64,000 nucleotides of DNA. Origin: Aquimonas sp. (GTDB taxonomy: Bacteria > Pseudomonadota > Gammaproteobacteria > Xanthomonadales > Xanthomonadaceae). Positions 20,010-29,841 of the stretch are shown here, piece after piece (position 1 is the stretch's first letter; each line of letters opens with the position of its first letter). The stretch spans positions 39,728 through 103,727 of the forward strand of contig JAKOMQ010000014.1 of the NCBI GenBank assembly GCA_022241605.1. The letters run 5' to 3'. The position numbers and the translations under genes were made by a program. The notes below the pieces were generated by a model. The model made no database searches. It had not been told where the DNA came from and worked only from the letters and a program-made list of their open reading frames with translations.

Positions 20010-21197
20010 ATGCTGTTCTTCCCCAGCCAGCCGCCCGACGCCGTGCTCAGCCTGCCCCCTCTCGCGCTCTACGTCCATATTCCCTGGTGCGTGCGCAAAT
20101 GCCCCTACTGCGATTTCAACTCACACCGCGCGCCCGATGCGCTGCCGGTGGCCGAGTACGTGCGCGCACTGATCGCCGATCTTGAGCAGGAGCTGCCGCA
20201 GGTCTGGGGCCGCAGCGTGTCCAGCATTTTCTTCGGGGGCGGCACGCCCAGCCTGTTCCCGGGTGCTGCGATCGGCGAAATCCTGGCGGCGGTAGCCGCA
20301 CGCCTGCGGCTGGCGCCCGGGCTGGAGGTGACGCTGGAAACCAACCCCGGCACGGTCGAGTTCGATCGCTTCGAGGCCTATCGCGCAGCCGGGGTGAACC
20401 GCATCAGCTTTGGGGTGCAGAGTTTCGACGATGCCCGTCTGGCCGTGCTGGGCCGCATCCACGACAGCGGCGAGGCCCGGCGCGCCTTCGAGCTCGCCCG
20501 TAGCGCCGGCTTCGACAACATCAATCTCGACCTGATGTACGCCCTGCCCGGCCAGGATCTCAGCGGCGCGCTGTCCGATCTGGAGCAGGCGATCGCGCTC
20601 GGCCCCGAGCACCTGAGCCACTACCACCTGACCCTGGAGCCCAACACCCTGTTCGCGGCCAAGCCACCGCCCGGCCTGCCGGACGAGGACAGCGCCTGGG
20701 ACATGCAGGCCGCCTGCCAGGCACGGCTGGCGGAGGCTGGCTACGCCCAGTACGAGATCTCCGCCTATGCGCGCGCCGGCCGGCGCAGCCAGCACAACCT
20801 CAACTACTGGCAGTTTGGCGACTACCTCGGCATCGGCGCCGGCGCCCACGGCAAGATCACCCTGCCCGCGGAAGGCGCCGTGCTGCGGCGCTGGAAACAC
20901 AAACACCCGCAGGCCTACCTCGACCGCGCCCATGGCCCTGAACGCATCGGCTGCGAGCAGCGCCTCGCTGCGGCCGATCTGCCCTTCGAGTTCATGCTGA
21001 ACGCCCTGCGCCTGCTCGAGGGCAGCGAACTCAGCACCTTCGAGGCCCGCACCGGTCTACCGCGCAGCACGCTGGATGCGCCCTTCGCCGAAGCCCGCCG
21101 CCGTGGCTGGCTGCAGTGCGAGGGCGAGCGCTTCCACGCCAGCGAGCTGGGGCAGCGTTTCCAGAACGATCTGATCGGCTTGTTCCTGGCGACGTAG
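20010..21197 (+). CDS. hemW: Radical SAM family heme chaperone HemW
   Basis: LYVHIPWCVRKCPYCDFNSH (CxxxCxxC), FFGGGTPSLF, NRISFGVQSFDD. Confidence 0.93.
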   Translation: MLFFPSQPPDAVLSLPPLALYVHIPWCVRKCPYCDFNSHRAPDALPVAEYVRALIADLEQELPQVWGRSVSSIFFGGGTPSLFPGAAIGEILAAVAARLRLAPGLEVTLETNPGTVEFDRFEAYRAAGVNRISFGVQSFDDARLAVLGRIHDSGEARRAFELARSAGFDNINLDLMYALPGQDLSGALSDLEQAIALGPEHLSHYHLTLEPNTLFAAKPPPGLPDEDSAWDMQAACQARLAEAGYAQYEISAYARAGRRSQHNLNYWQFGDYLGIGAGAHGKITLPAEGAVLRRWKHKHPQAYLDRAHGPERIGCEQRLAAADLPFEFMLNALRLLEGSELSTFEARTGLPRSTLDAPFAEARRRGWLQCEGERFHASELGQRFQNDLIGLFLAT

Positions 21198-21316
21198 CGC
21201 GCGGGTTTCCGGGATAGCCGCGGCAGGGCCCGCGGTTCGCCAGCGCGGTCCGCACTCATCCCGCCGCAACGGGGTGACTGCTTCAATTCGGCGCTCCATT
21301 CCAGAGGTCATCCGCA

Positions 21317-21499
21317 ATGCTCAGCGAACACAGCATCCAGTGCCCCTGGTGCGGCGAGCGTTTCGAGGCACTTGTCGATCTCAGCTATGGCGATGCCGAC
21401 TACACCGAGGACTGTCAGGTGTGCTGTCGGCCGATCCAGCTGGGGCTGCGGGTGGACGACGACGGTGAATTTGATGGCCTGCAAGTGGAGCGTGAGTAG
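21317..21499 (+). CDS. CPXCG motif-containing cysteine-rich protein
   Basis: IQCPWCGERFEALVDLS...YTEDCQVCCRPI. Confidence 0.9.
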   Translation: MLSEHSIQCPWCGERFEALVDLSYGDADYTEDCQVCCRPIQLGLRVDDDGEFDGLQVERE

Positions 21500-21589
21500 C
21501 CGGCGGCTTGACGCTGCTGGCGCAGCCCCCTGAGCCCGGCCAACCGGGGCGATGTGGAACCCGTGAACCGGCGGGGCGCGGGCCAATGT

Positions 21590-21735
21590 CCCGCCGATGA
21601 CCATGCGGCAATGGGCCGGCGGTGGATTCGGACGCGGATCAAGGCGCGAGCAGCAGACGCGGCGGGGGTGTGGCGACGACGAGCAAGCCCAAGCCGCCCC
21701 TGAAGACGCCGTCGGAGACTCGCGATTCGCTGCGC
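21590..21735. repeat. Dispersed intergenic repeat family 1, copy B
   Basis: cggtggattcggacgcggatcaaggcgcgagcagcagacgcggcgggggtgtggcgacgacgagcaagcccaagccgcccctgaagacgc aligns with copy A. Confidence 0.65.
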
Positions 21736-21769
21736 GCGGCACACCGGGGAAACGCAGCGCGGCGTCAGC

Positions 21770-22444
21770 TCATGCAGCCGACTGCGCGACCTCTGCCCGC
21801 ATTCGCGCGATCACATCCGCATAGTCAGCCGCATTGAAGATCGCCGACCCCGCCACGAAGGTGTCCGCGCCGGCTGCTGCGATTTCACCGATGTTGTCCA
21901 CCTTCACCCCGCCATCCACCTGCAGGCGGATGTCACGACCGCTGGCCTCGATCCGGCGGCGCGCCTCGCGGATCTTCGGCAGCACCGAGGGCAGGAAGCT
22001 CTGGCCGCCGAAACCCGGGTTGACCGACATGATCAGGACCAGATCGATGCGGTCCATCACGTAGTCGAGGTAGTGCAGCGGGGTGGCCGGATTGAACACC
22101 AGGCCAGCCTTGCAGCCGGAGTCGCGGATCAGCTGCAGGCTGCGGTCGACGTGCTCGCTGGCCTCGGGATGGAAGCTGATCAGGCTGGCGCCGGCCTTGG
22201 CGAAGTCGGGGATGATGCGGTCCACCGGCTTGACCATCAGGTGCACGTCGATGGGCGCGCTGATGCCGTGGCGGCGCAGGGCCTCGCAGACCAGCGGCCC
22301 GATCGTGAGGTTGGGCACGTAGTGGTTGTCCATCACATCGAAGTGCACCCAGTCGGCGCCGGCGGCGAGCACGTTGCGCACCTCCTCGCCAAGGCGGGCA
22401 AAGTCGGCGGAGAGGATGGAGGGAGCGATCAGGCAGCGGGACAT
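21770..22444 (-). CDS. rpe: Ribulose-phosphate 3-epimerase
   Basis: [49 protein letters not shown]. Confidence 0.95.
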   Translation of the reverse strand: MSRCLIAPSILSADFARLGEEVRNVLAAGADWVHFDVMDNHYVPNLTIGPLVCEALRRHGISAPIDVHLMVKPVDRIIPDFAKAGASLISFHPEASEHVDRSLQLIRDSGCKAGLVFNPATPLHYLDYVMDRIDLVLIMSVNPGFGGQSFLPSVLPKIREARRRIEASGRDIRLQVDGGVKVDNIGEIAAAGADTFVAGSAIFNAADYADVIARMRAEVAQSAA

Positions 22445-22470
22445 GGCGGGACTCGTGGGCAGGGTCGGGA

Positions 22471-22809
22471 TCAGCCGCCGCGCTCGGCGCGGATGCGGTC
22501 GTAGGCGGCATTGATGGCGCGCGCGCGAGCCTCGGCCTGGCGGCGCACGCCCTCGGGCTGGCTGGCGACGCGGTCGGGATGATGGCGCGACATCGCGCGG
22601 CGATAGGCCTGGTCGACCTCGGCCATGCTGGCCTCGGGCTCGACGCCCAGCACCTCGTAGGGATCCTCGCCGCGACCGCGGCGACTGCGCAGGGCCAGCC
22701 AGCCGCCGTCGAAGCCCCAGCCGACCAGAAACCCGAGGACGGCGCCAGCCGGATGCCGCAGCAGAATCCAGCCGAACACGAACCCCAGCAGGCGGCCGAC
22801 GTAGGGCAT
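22471..22809 (-). CDS. Small J-domain (DnaJ-like) membrane protein
   Basis: [33 protein letters not shown]; hydrophobic N-terminus. Confidence 0.85.
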   Translation of the reverse strand: MPYVGRLLGFVFGWILLRHPAGAVLGFLVGWGFDGGWLALRSRRGRGEDPYEVLGVEPEASMAEVDQAYRRAMSRHHPDRVASQPEGVRRQAEARARAINAAYDRIRAERGG

Positions 22810-22811
22810 GC

Positions 22812-23186
22812 TCAGCCCTCCGCGTCGGTTGAGGGCTCGGGCGCCGCGCGCAGGCCGTTGCGCGGCATCGAGGCGTACCAACGCGCCAGCTCGTCGAGCT
22901 CGGCCTCGCTGAGCGCACCCACCACGGCCTGCATCGGCGGATGCCTGCGTTCGCCGCTCTTGTACTTGCGCAGGGTCAAGCGCAGATAGGCCTCGTCTTG
23001 ACCGGCCAGGTGCGGGTTGCCCGGAGAGAGCGCGATGCCGTCGATGCCATGGCAGCTCGCGCACATGCCCAGAGTGCGGGGGCGCTCAGGGGCGCCGGAA
23101 TCGGGCTGGGCGCCGCTGCCGCAGGCGGCGAGCAGCAGGGCCAGCGCCGGCACCACGCGCAGGAATGGGGAACGGGAGGAGTGCAT
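22812..23186 (-). CDS. Class I c-type cytochrome
   Basis: MCASCHG haem-binding motif; lipobox-like LLLAAC. Confidence 0.88.
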   Translation of the reverse strand: MHSSRSPFLRVVPALALLLAACGSGAQPDSGAPERPRTLGMCASCHGIDGIALSPGNPHLAGQDEAYLRLTLRKYKSGERRHPPMQAVVGALSEAELDELARWYASMPRNGLRAAPEPSTDAEG

Positions 23187-23341
23187 CCCCGAATTGTAGC
23201 CGGCCGCCGCCGGGAGGCCGCGTGCAGGGCGTCGGCCAGCGCGGTGCTCGACTTTTCCGCGCGCCCGGAGCGCCGCGCTGGGCCGCCGCGGACTCCACCG
23301 CTACACTTGCGCGCTTTCCAAGCGCCCGAGGGCTCCGCGCC

Positions 23342-24238
23342 GTGAGCACCACCCTGCACCAGTCCGACCTGCCCGGCCTGCCCCTGCTGCACCGGGGCAA
23401 GGTGCGCGATGTCTACGGCGTGGGCGACGACGCCCTGCTGATCGTTGCCAGCGACCGGCTCTCCGCCTTTGACGTGGTGCTGCCAGACCCCATCCCCGGC
23501 AAGGGCGAGATCCTCTGCCAGATGTCCAACTTCTGGTTCGAGCGCACCGCCGCGCTGCAGCCCAACCACCTGCTGGACACGCCGCTGGCGCAGGTACTGC
23601 CGGCCGGCACGCCGATCGAGCTGTACGCCCGCCGCAGCGTGGTCGCGAAGAAGCTGCGCGCCCTGCCGGTGGAGGCGATCGCGCGCGGCTACCTGATCGG
23701 CTCCGGCTGGAAGGACTACCGGCAGAGCGGCGCGGTCTGCGGCATCGCCCTGCCGTCCGGCCTGCGCCAGGCGGAAATCCTGCCCGAGCCGATCTTCACC
23801 CCTTCGACCAAGGCCGCGCTGGGCGACCATGACGAGAACATCGGCTTCGACCGCGTGGTCGAGCTGATCGGCGGCGAGCTGGCCGAAGCCGTGCGCGCGG
23901 CCACGCTCAAGATCTACCGCTTCGCCGCGGCCTATGCCGCCGAGCGCGGCATCCTGATCGCCGACACCAAGCTGGAGTTCGGCCTCGACGAGGACGGCCG
24001 CCTGATCGTGATGGACGAGATGCTCACCCCCGACTCCTCGCGCTTCTGGCCGGCCGACGAGTACCGCGTAGGCATCAGCCCGCCCAGCTACGACAAGCAG
24101 TTCGTGCGCGACCACCTGGAAACGCTGGACTGGAACAAGACCGCCCCCGGCCCACACCTGCCGGCCGAGGTGATCGAAGCCACGCGCGCGAAGTACGCCG
24201 AGGCCCTGCTGCGGCTGACTGGGATGCGGGTGGAGTAA
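23342..24238 (+). CDS. purC: Phosphoribosylaminoimidazolesuccinocarboxamide synthase
   Basis: [56 protein letters not shown] start. Confidence 0.94.
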   Translation: MSTTLHQSDLPGLPLLHRGKVRDVYGVGDDALLIVASDRLSAFDVVLPDPIPGKGEILCQMSNFWFERTAALQPNHLLDTPLAQVLPAGTPIELYARRSVVAKKLRALPVEAIARGYLIGSGWKDYRQSGAVCGIALPSGLRQAEILPEPIFTPSTKAALGDHDENIGFDRVVELIGGELAEAVRAATLKIYRFAAAYAAERGILIADTKLEFGLDEDGRLIVMDEMLTPDSSRFWPADEYRVGISPPSYDKQFVRDHLETLDWNKTAPGPHLPAEVIEATRAKYAEALLRLTGMRVE

Positions 24239-24418
24239 GGGCGCGCGTTGGCGGCAAGCGGGGCGTCTGTCCCACCGTCGACGCGACTGATATCGGTTGC
24301 GATCGACGCTTTCGGCAGCGCTCACACCGAGGACATGGCTGAGTCGAGACGGTCGCCGCCGAGTCGCTCAGCCCGGAGCCAAATCCACCGCCGCGACGAC
24401 GCGGACGGAGGCCATGCC

Positions 24419-24832
24419 ATGAGTGCGTTCAACGCACTTGCGCGTGCCGCCTGTCTGTCGCTGATTGGCAGCGTTACCGCGGCGGGTCCAGCGAGCCCGC
24501 ACGCGCTTGAGAGGGCGCTCGACCCCGGCACCGACGCGATCAGCTCCCAGCCCGGCAACAGCGATCACTGCATGACCTGGCGCGAGTCGCTGGAGGCCAA
24601 CTACACCGACGGCGTGGTAATCCTGCTCGGGGGACGAGTCGTCCATGAGCACTACGCGGGCTGCCTCCGCCAAGACCGCCAGCATGCAGCGATGTCGGTG
24701 ACCAATTCGCTCACCGGCCTGCTCGCCGAAACCCCGGTGGCCGAAGACGGACTCGACCTGGCCGCACGTATCGGAGGGGTCAGGCGGGTGATGGTGTCGG
24801 AACGGCGGTCGATGGCAGATATGGCTCCCTGA
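24419..24832 (+). pseudogene. Truncated serine hydrolase/beta-lactamase-fold protein
   Basis: DGVVILLGGRVVHEHYAGCL...QHAAMSVTNSLTGLLAE resembles beta-lactamase-like serine hydrolases, but the SxxK motif reads SVTN and the ORF stops after ~137 aa. Confidence 0.6.
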
Positions 24833-25168
24833 ATGCGGACCGCCGAAGCCTCCACCGTGCGCGCCTTGAGGCCCAGTGTCTTTGGGGTCATCCCTGGAGA
24901 GGCTGCCTGTACAGAGCGTCCGCCGGCAGGCCCGCGACCGCGCATGCGACTTGGCTGATGGGCGAAACCGGCGCCGCGGAGGCCTCGCTCCAGATCGAGG
25001 ACTCAGGACTTTGCAGATCCCGCGACTCCGATTTCCAGATACCCGGACCAACGCACTCGGCTCAACGCCATGTTTTAAATGGTATTTAACTATGTTCGGT
25101 CAAGATGCAGGATTGCGCCCCTGCAGATATCGAGAGAAACTCGCGCAGATCCTGCCGGGGCTGTTCCG

Positions 25169-26329
25169 ATGCCAGACTTCCATCATCACGAACTTTGCCT
25201 CCTGAACCCTGCGTTCGACTCTCCGCTCGTCGATGTGATCACCGAGCTCGAACATCTGCGCAGGTTGAAGCTGGAAGGGACCACCCCGGAACCCGTGTTC
25301 CAGCAACTCAAGACCATCTTCCACATGCTGGAAAGCTTGGGTTCTGCGCGCATCGAAGGGAACCATACGACGCTTGCGGACTACGTCGAGACGCGGCTCG
25401 ACGCATCTCCGGCCACGCTGAGCGACCAACTGCAGGAAATGGCCAACATCGAGGAGGCCATGCGCTACATCGAAGCGCACTTCTCACCGGGGCAGCCGCT
25501 CAGCGAGCATTTCATCCGGGAACTGCACGCGCTTGCGGTCGCCGGCCTCAAGCGCGAGGGAGACCAGACACCAGGCGCCTATCGGCGCACTCCGGTTCGA
25601 ATCGGGCTGTCGGAGCACGCGCCACCCGACCCGGTGCTGGTGCCCCAATACATGACGGAGCTCGTGGAGTTCGTCAATCGATCGGACGCATCGAAGTACG
25701 ACCTCATCAAGACCGCCCTCGCGCATCATCGCTTCGCCTGGGTGCACCCCTTCAGCAACGGCAATGGTCGCGTGGTGCGGCTGTTGACCTACGCCCTGCT
25801 TATCAAATACGGCTTCAAGGTCAAAGCGCAGGGGCGCCTGCTGAATCCCACGGCGGTGTTCTGCAACGACCGCGACCGCTACTACGCCATGCTCGCCGAG
25901 GCCGACACGGGCACCGCGCAGGGCCGCGAGAAATGGTGCGCCTACGTCCTGTCGGGCATCCTCGAAGAGCTACGCAAGGTGGACCGCCTGATCGACTCGG
26001 ACTACCTCATCGATCGCATCCTCAGCCCCGCAGTGCGCTACGCGCGCCAGCGGGAGCTGCTGACTGACACCGAAGAGCGGGTGCTGCTTTCCGTAGCGAA
26101 ACTGGGCATCGCAAAAGCGGGTGATCTAACGGACGCGATGCCGGGATGGAATACGAATCAGCGCACCTATCAAGTCGGCAAGCTGGTCGCAGCAAGGATG
26201 CTGGTTCCGCTGCGCGAAGGCGCTCGGCAGTACACCGTTGGCTTCGCCAACAACGCGTTGCTCCGAGGCGTCATTCGCTCACTGTCCGAGGAAGGCTTCG
26301 TACCCGAGAGCCTGGGTCGATCGCGGTAG
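25169..26329 (+). CDS. Fic family protein (putative AMPylator, with N-terminal inhibitory motif)
   Basis: HPFSNGNGR Fic core; SARIEGN inhibitory-helix motif; Fic_N-like N-terminus. Confidence 0.92.
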   Translation: MPDFHHHELCLLNPAFDSPLVDVITELEHLRRLKLEGTTPEPVFQQLKTIFHMLESLGSARIEGNHTTLADYVETRLDASPATLSDQLQEMANIEEAMRYIEAHFSPGQPLSEHFIRELHALAVAGLKREGDQTPGAYRRTPVRIGLSEHAPPDPVLVPQYMTELVEFVNRSDASKYDLIKTALAHHRFAWVHPFSNGNGRVVRLLTYALLIKYGFKVKAQGRLLNPTAVFCNDRDRYYAMLAEADTGTAQGREKWCAYVLSGILEELRKVDRLIDSDYLIDRILSPAVRYARQRELLTDTEERVLLSVAKLGIAKAGDLTDAMPGWNTNQRTYQVGKLVAARMLVPLREGARQYTVGFANNALLRGVIRSLSEEGFVPESLGRSR

Positions 26330-26397
26330 CCAAGCGCTCGCGCCACAAGGCCGCCCGAAGGCGGCCCTGCTCGCATCAAGCCCTGGAGCTCCCGCCC

Positions 26398-29300
26398 TCA
26401 CTCATCCAAGGTCAACAGCGAGGCATTGCCCCCCGCCGCCGTGGTGTTGATGGTGAGCGTGCGTTCGCTTGCAAAACGCAGCAGGTAGTGGGGGCCGCCG
26501 GCCTTCGGACCGGTGCCGGAGAGGCCTTCGCCGCCGAAGGGCTGGACGCCGACCACCGCGCCGATCTGGTTGCGATTGACGTAGCAGTTGCCCACGCGCA
26601 CGCGCTTGCTGATCTTCTCGACCGTCTCGTCGATGCGCGAGTGGATGCCCAGGGTGAGGCCGTAGCCGGTGGCGTTGATGGCGTCGATGACCTTGTCCAG
26701 CTCGCTGGCCTGCCAGCGGATGACGTGCAGCACCGGGCCGAAGACTTCGCGCTTGAGCGTGGCGAGGCTGGGGATCTCGTAGGCGCGCGGGGCGAAGTAG
26801 GTGCCCTGGGCGCACTCGTCGGGCAGCGGGGCGCTGGCGATGCGCTTGGCTTCCGCATCCATGCGCGCGGCGTGGGCCTCCAGGATGCCCTTGGCCTCCT
26901 CGTCGATCACCGGGCCGATGTCGGTGCTGAGCAGGCCGGGATCGCCGATCTTGAGCTCGGCCATGGCGCCGGCAAGCATATGGATCACCTTGTCGGCGAT
27001 GTCGGCCTGCACCAGCAGCACGCGCGCGGCCGAGCAGCGCTGACCGGCGGAGCCGAAGGCACCACTGATGGCGTCCTTGACCAGCTGCTCGGGCAGCGAG
27101 GACGAATCGGCGATCAGCGCGTTCTGGCCGCCGGTCTCGGCGATCAGCACGCCGATCGGCCCATCGCGTTCGGCCAGGGTGCGGTTGATCAGGCGCGCGA
27201 CTTCCGTCGAGCCGGTAAACGCCACGCCGGCGATGCGCGGATCACGCGTCAGCGGCGCGCCGACCGTGGGGCCGTCGCCCGGCACCAGCTGCAGCACATC
27301 CTCAGGCACGCCGGCCTCGTGCAGCAGCTTGACCGCGGCGTGCGCGATCAGAGTGGTCTGTTCGGCAGGCTTCGCAATCACCGCATTGCCAGCAACCAGC
27401 CCAGCCACGACCTGGCCGATGAAGATCGCCAGCGGAAAGTTCCAGGGGCTGATGCAGACGAACACGCCGCGGCCGTGCAGACGCAGGGTATTGCTCTCGC
27501 CGGTCGGGCCGGGCAGCACCTCGGGCTGGTTGAACAGGCGACGGCCCTGCACCGCGTAGTAGCGGCAGAAGTCGACCGCCTCGCGGACCTCGGCGATGCC
27601 GTCGGCCAGCGTCTTGCCGGCCTCGCGGGTGGCCAGCGCCATGAACTCCGGCATGCGCTGCTCCATCAGGCCGGCGGCATGCTCGATGATCTTGGCGCGC
27701 GAGGCGGCCGGCAGCGCATCCCAGCCATGCTGGGCTTTCTCGGCGTTGGTGATCGCGCGCTCCACCGTTGCGCCATCAGCGGCCTGCCAGCGGCCCAGCA
27801 GCTGGCTGCGGTCGGACGGCGAACGCACCTCCACCCAGTCGCCACCCGAGCTCGCGCCCGGCACCAGCGGCTTGGCCTCGATCGGGAACTTCAGCGCGTT
27901 CATGCGTACGGCCAGCGCGCGCAGCGCGTTGTCGTCGGCGAGGTTGATGCCCAGCGAGTTGGCTCGTTCGGTTCCGTACAGATGCACAGGCAGGGGGATG
28001 CGCGGATGCGCGGCATTGGCGTAGCCGCGCACGGTCTCGGTGGGGTCGGCCACCAGCTCGATCGGGCTGATTGCAGGGTCGGTGATGCGGTTGACGAAGC
28101 TGGAATTGGCGCCGTTCTCCAGCAGGCGACGCACGAGATACGGCAGCAGATCCTCGTGGCTGCCGACCGGCGCGTACACGCGGCAGGGCACGTTCAACCG
28201 GTCCGGGCCAATCACTTCGGCGTAGAGGTCATCGCCCATGCCGTGCAGCTTCTGGAACTCGAAGCGCGGCGGCGCCGTGGGCTCGACCGGCCCCAGCATC
28301 TCCAGCGCCATGTGGTGAATCGCGGCGATGGTGTGGGCGTTGTGCGAGGCAAACATGGGGTACAGCGCGTCGATGTGGCCGAGCATGCGGCGCGCGCAGC
28401 CGAGGTAGCTGAGGTCGGTGTTGGCCTTGCGCGTGAACACCGGGTAGCCGGCCTGGCCTTCCACCTGCGCGCGCTTGACCTCGGCGTCCCAGTAGGCGCC
28501 CTTGACCAGGCGCATGGGGATGCGGCGGCCGGCACGACGGGCGGCATCGGCGACCAGGTCGATCACCTGCGGCGCGCGCTTCTGGTAAGCCTGCACGGCC
28601 AGGCCATAGCCCTGCCAGCCCTCCAGCGCGGGGTCGGCAAAGACCTGCAGGATCAGGTCGAGGCTGAGCTCCAGCCGGTCGGTTTCCTCAGCATCGATGG
28701 TGAAACCGATGCCCTGTGCGCGCGCCAGCTTGGCCAGCTCCAGCACGCGCGGCGCCAGCTCGGCCAGCACGCGGGCGCGCTTGGCGTGCTCGTAGCGCGG
28801 ATGCAGGGCCGACAGCTTGACCGAGATGCTGGGCGCGTCGAAGACGTCGGCAAACGGCCCGGTGCTGCCGATCGCAACAATCGCCTTGCGGTAGGCCTCG
28901 AGATATCGGTCGCCGTCGGGCTGGGTCAGCGCACCTTCGCCGAGCATGTCGTAGCTGTAGCGGTAGCGCGCGTTTTCGCCTTTCTTGCTGCGCTTGAGCG
29001 CCTCCTCGATGGTACGGCCCATCACAAACTGGTGGCCCATGATCTTCATGGCCTGGCGCACCGCCAGCCGCACCACCGGCTCACCGGCGCGGCCGACCAG
29101 GCGCTTGAGCGCGCCGGTGAAGTTGCTGCGGGTTTCTTCGGCCAGGCCGACCATGCGCCCGGTCAGCATCAGGCCCCAGGTGCTGGCGTTGACGAACACG
29201 GAATCACTCTGGCCGACGTGCTTGCCCCAGTCGGCCTCGCCCAGCTTGTCGCGGATCAGACGGTCGGCGGTCTCACTGTCGGGGATGCGCAGCAGGGCCT

Positions 29301-29577
29301 CGGCCACGCACATCAGCAGCACGCCTTCCTCGCTGGAGAGGTCGTACTCGCGCATGAAGGCTTCGATCGCGCCCTGGTCCTGGGCACGCTTGCGCACGCG
29401 CTCGACCAGATCCACGGCGGTGGCCTGGATGCGCGCACGCGCATCGGCGTCGAGCTGCAGCTCGCCCAGCAGGGTGCGTACGGCCTCGTCTTCGTCGAGC
29501 AGCCAGGCAGCGGTGAGGGCAGCGCGCAGCGGATCGCTGGCGGCCGGCAGTTCCGGGGTCAGGATGGGGGTATTCAC
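26398..29577 (-). CDS. putA: Bifunctional proline dehydrogenase / L-glutamate gamma-semialdehyde dehydrogenase
   Basis: PRODH domain (KLSALHPRYEHAKR, RLVKGAYWDAEVKRAQVEG) plus ALDH domain (SPWNFPLAIFIGQV, AETGGQNALI, GSAGQRCSAARVL); no RHH DNA-binding domain apparent. Confidence 0.95.
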   Translation of the reverse strand: MNTPILTPELPAASDPLRAALTAAWLLDEDEAVRTLLGELQLDADARARIQATAVDLVERVRKRAQDQGAIEAFMREYDLSSEEGVLLMCVAEALLRIPDSETADRLIRDKLGEADWGKHVGQSDSVFVNASTWGLMLTGRMVGLAEETRSNFTGALKRLVGRAGEPVVRLAVRQAMKIMGHQFVMGRTIEEALKRSKKGENARYRYSYDMLGEGALTQPDGDRYLEAYRKAIVAIGSTGPFADVFDAPSISVKLSALHPRYEHAKRARVLAELAPRVLELAKLARAQGIGFTIDAEETDRLELSLDLILQVFADPALEGWQGYGLAVQAYQKRAPQVIDLVADAARRAGRRIPMRLVKGAYWDAEVKRAQVEGQAGYPVFTRKANTDLSYLGCARRMLGHIDALYPMFASHNAHTIAAIHHMALEMLGPVEPTAPPRFEFQKLHGMGDDLYAEVIGPDRLNVPCRVYAPVGSHEDLLPYLVRRLLENGANSSFVNRITDPAISPIELVADPTETVRGYANAAHPRIPLPVHLYGTERANSLGINLADDNALRALAVRMNALKFPIEAKPLVPGASSGGDWVEVRSPSDRSQLLGRWQAADGATVERAITNAEKAQHGWDALPAASRAKIIEHAAGLMEQRMPEFMALATREAGKTLADGIAEVREAVDFCRYYAVQGRRLFNQPEVLPGPTGESNTLRLHGRGVFVCISPWNFPLAIFIGQVVAGLVAGNAVIAKPAEQTTLIAHAAVKLLHEAGVPEDVLQLVPGDGPTVGAPLTRDPRIAGVAFTGSTEVARLINRTLAERDGPIGVLIAETGGQNALIADSSSLPEQLVKDAISGAFGSAGQRCSAARVLLVQADIADKVIHMLAGAMAELKIGDPGLLSTDIGPVIDEEAKGILEAHAARMDAEAKRIASAPLPDECAQGTYFAPRAYEIPSLATLKREVFGPVLHVIRWQASELDKVIDAINATGYGLTLGIHSRIDETVEKISKRVRVGNCYVNRNQIGAVVGVQPFGGEGLSGTGPKAGGPHYLLRFASERTLTINTTAAGGNASLLTLDE

Positions 29578-29684
29578 GGGGGCAACCTTGCAGGTTCAAA
29601 GGCCGCCGCGCCGAATCGGCTCAGCAGGGCCGCCGCCTAGTCTAGGGCGGCGCTTGCGCCTGCGGAAGCGTTTGGTTGGAGCGC

Positions 29685-29838
29685 CGGGAATCGGGAATCG
29701 GCTGGAAGCCGGCAGCCCGGCCATCGCGTTCTGCCTGACGGCCGTGGATGTCCAGGATTCTTTGCGGCCTGATCCTGGAAAGCGCTCAGATGGCCTCCGC
29801 CTCGCTTCGATTCCCGATTCCCCATTCCCCATTCCCGG
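29685..29838. repeat. Small element bounded by inverted GGGAATC iterons
   Basis: Left cgggaatcgggaatcgg, right cgattcccgattccccattccccattcccgg; ~105-bp centre. Confidence 0.6.
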
Positions 29839-29841
29839 CAG

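Noticed and set aside
26349-26366. GGCCGCC-cgaa-GGCGGCC hairpin downstream of fic as a definite terminator
   Set aside because: Stable stem but no U-tract; such stems are common by chance at this GC content, so not listed as a feature.
26146-29640. 1164-aa plus-strand ORF opposite putA
   Set aside because: Shadow ORF caused by high GC; low-complexity His/Arg/Gln/Ala composition with no motifs, whereas the minus strand encodes an unambiguous PutA.
29685-29838. Repeated GGGAATC/GGGATTC units as a CRISPR array
   Set aside because: Units are contiguous heptamers without spacers; no cas genes in the window.
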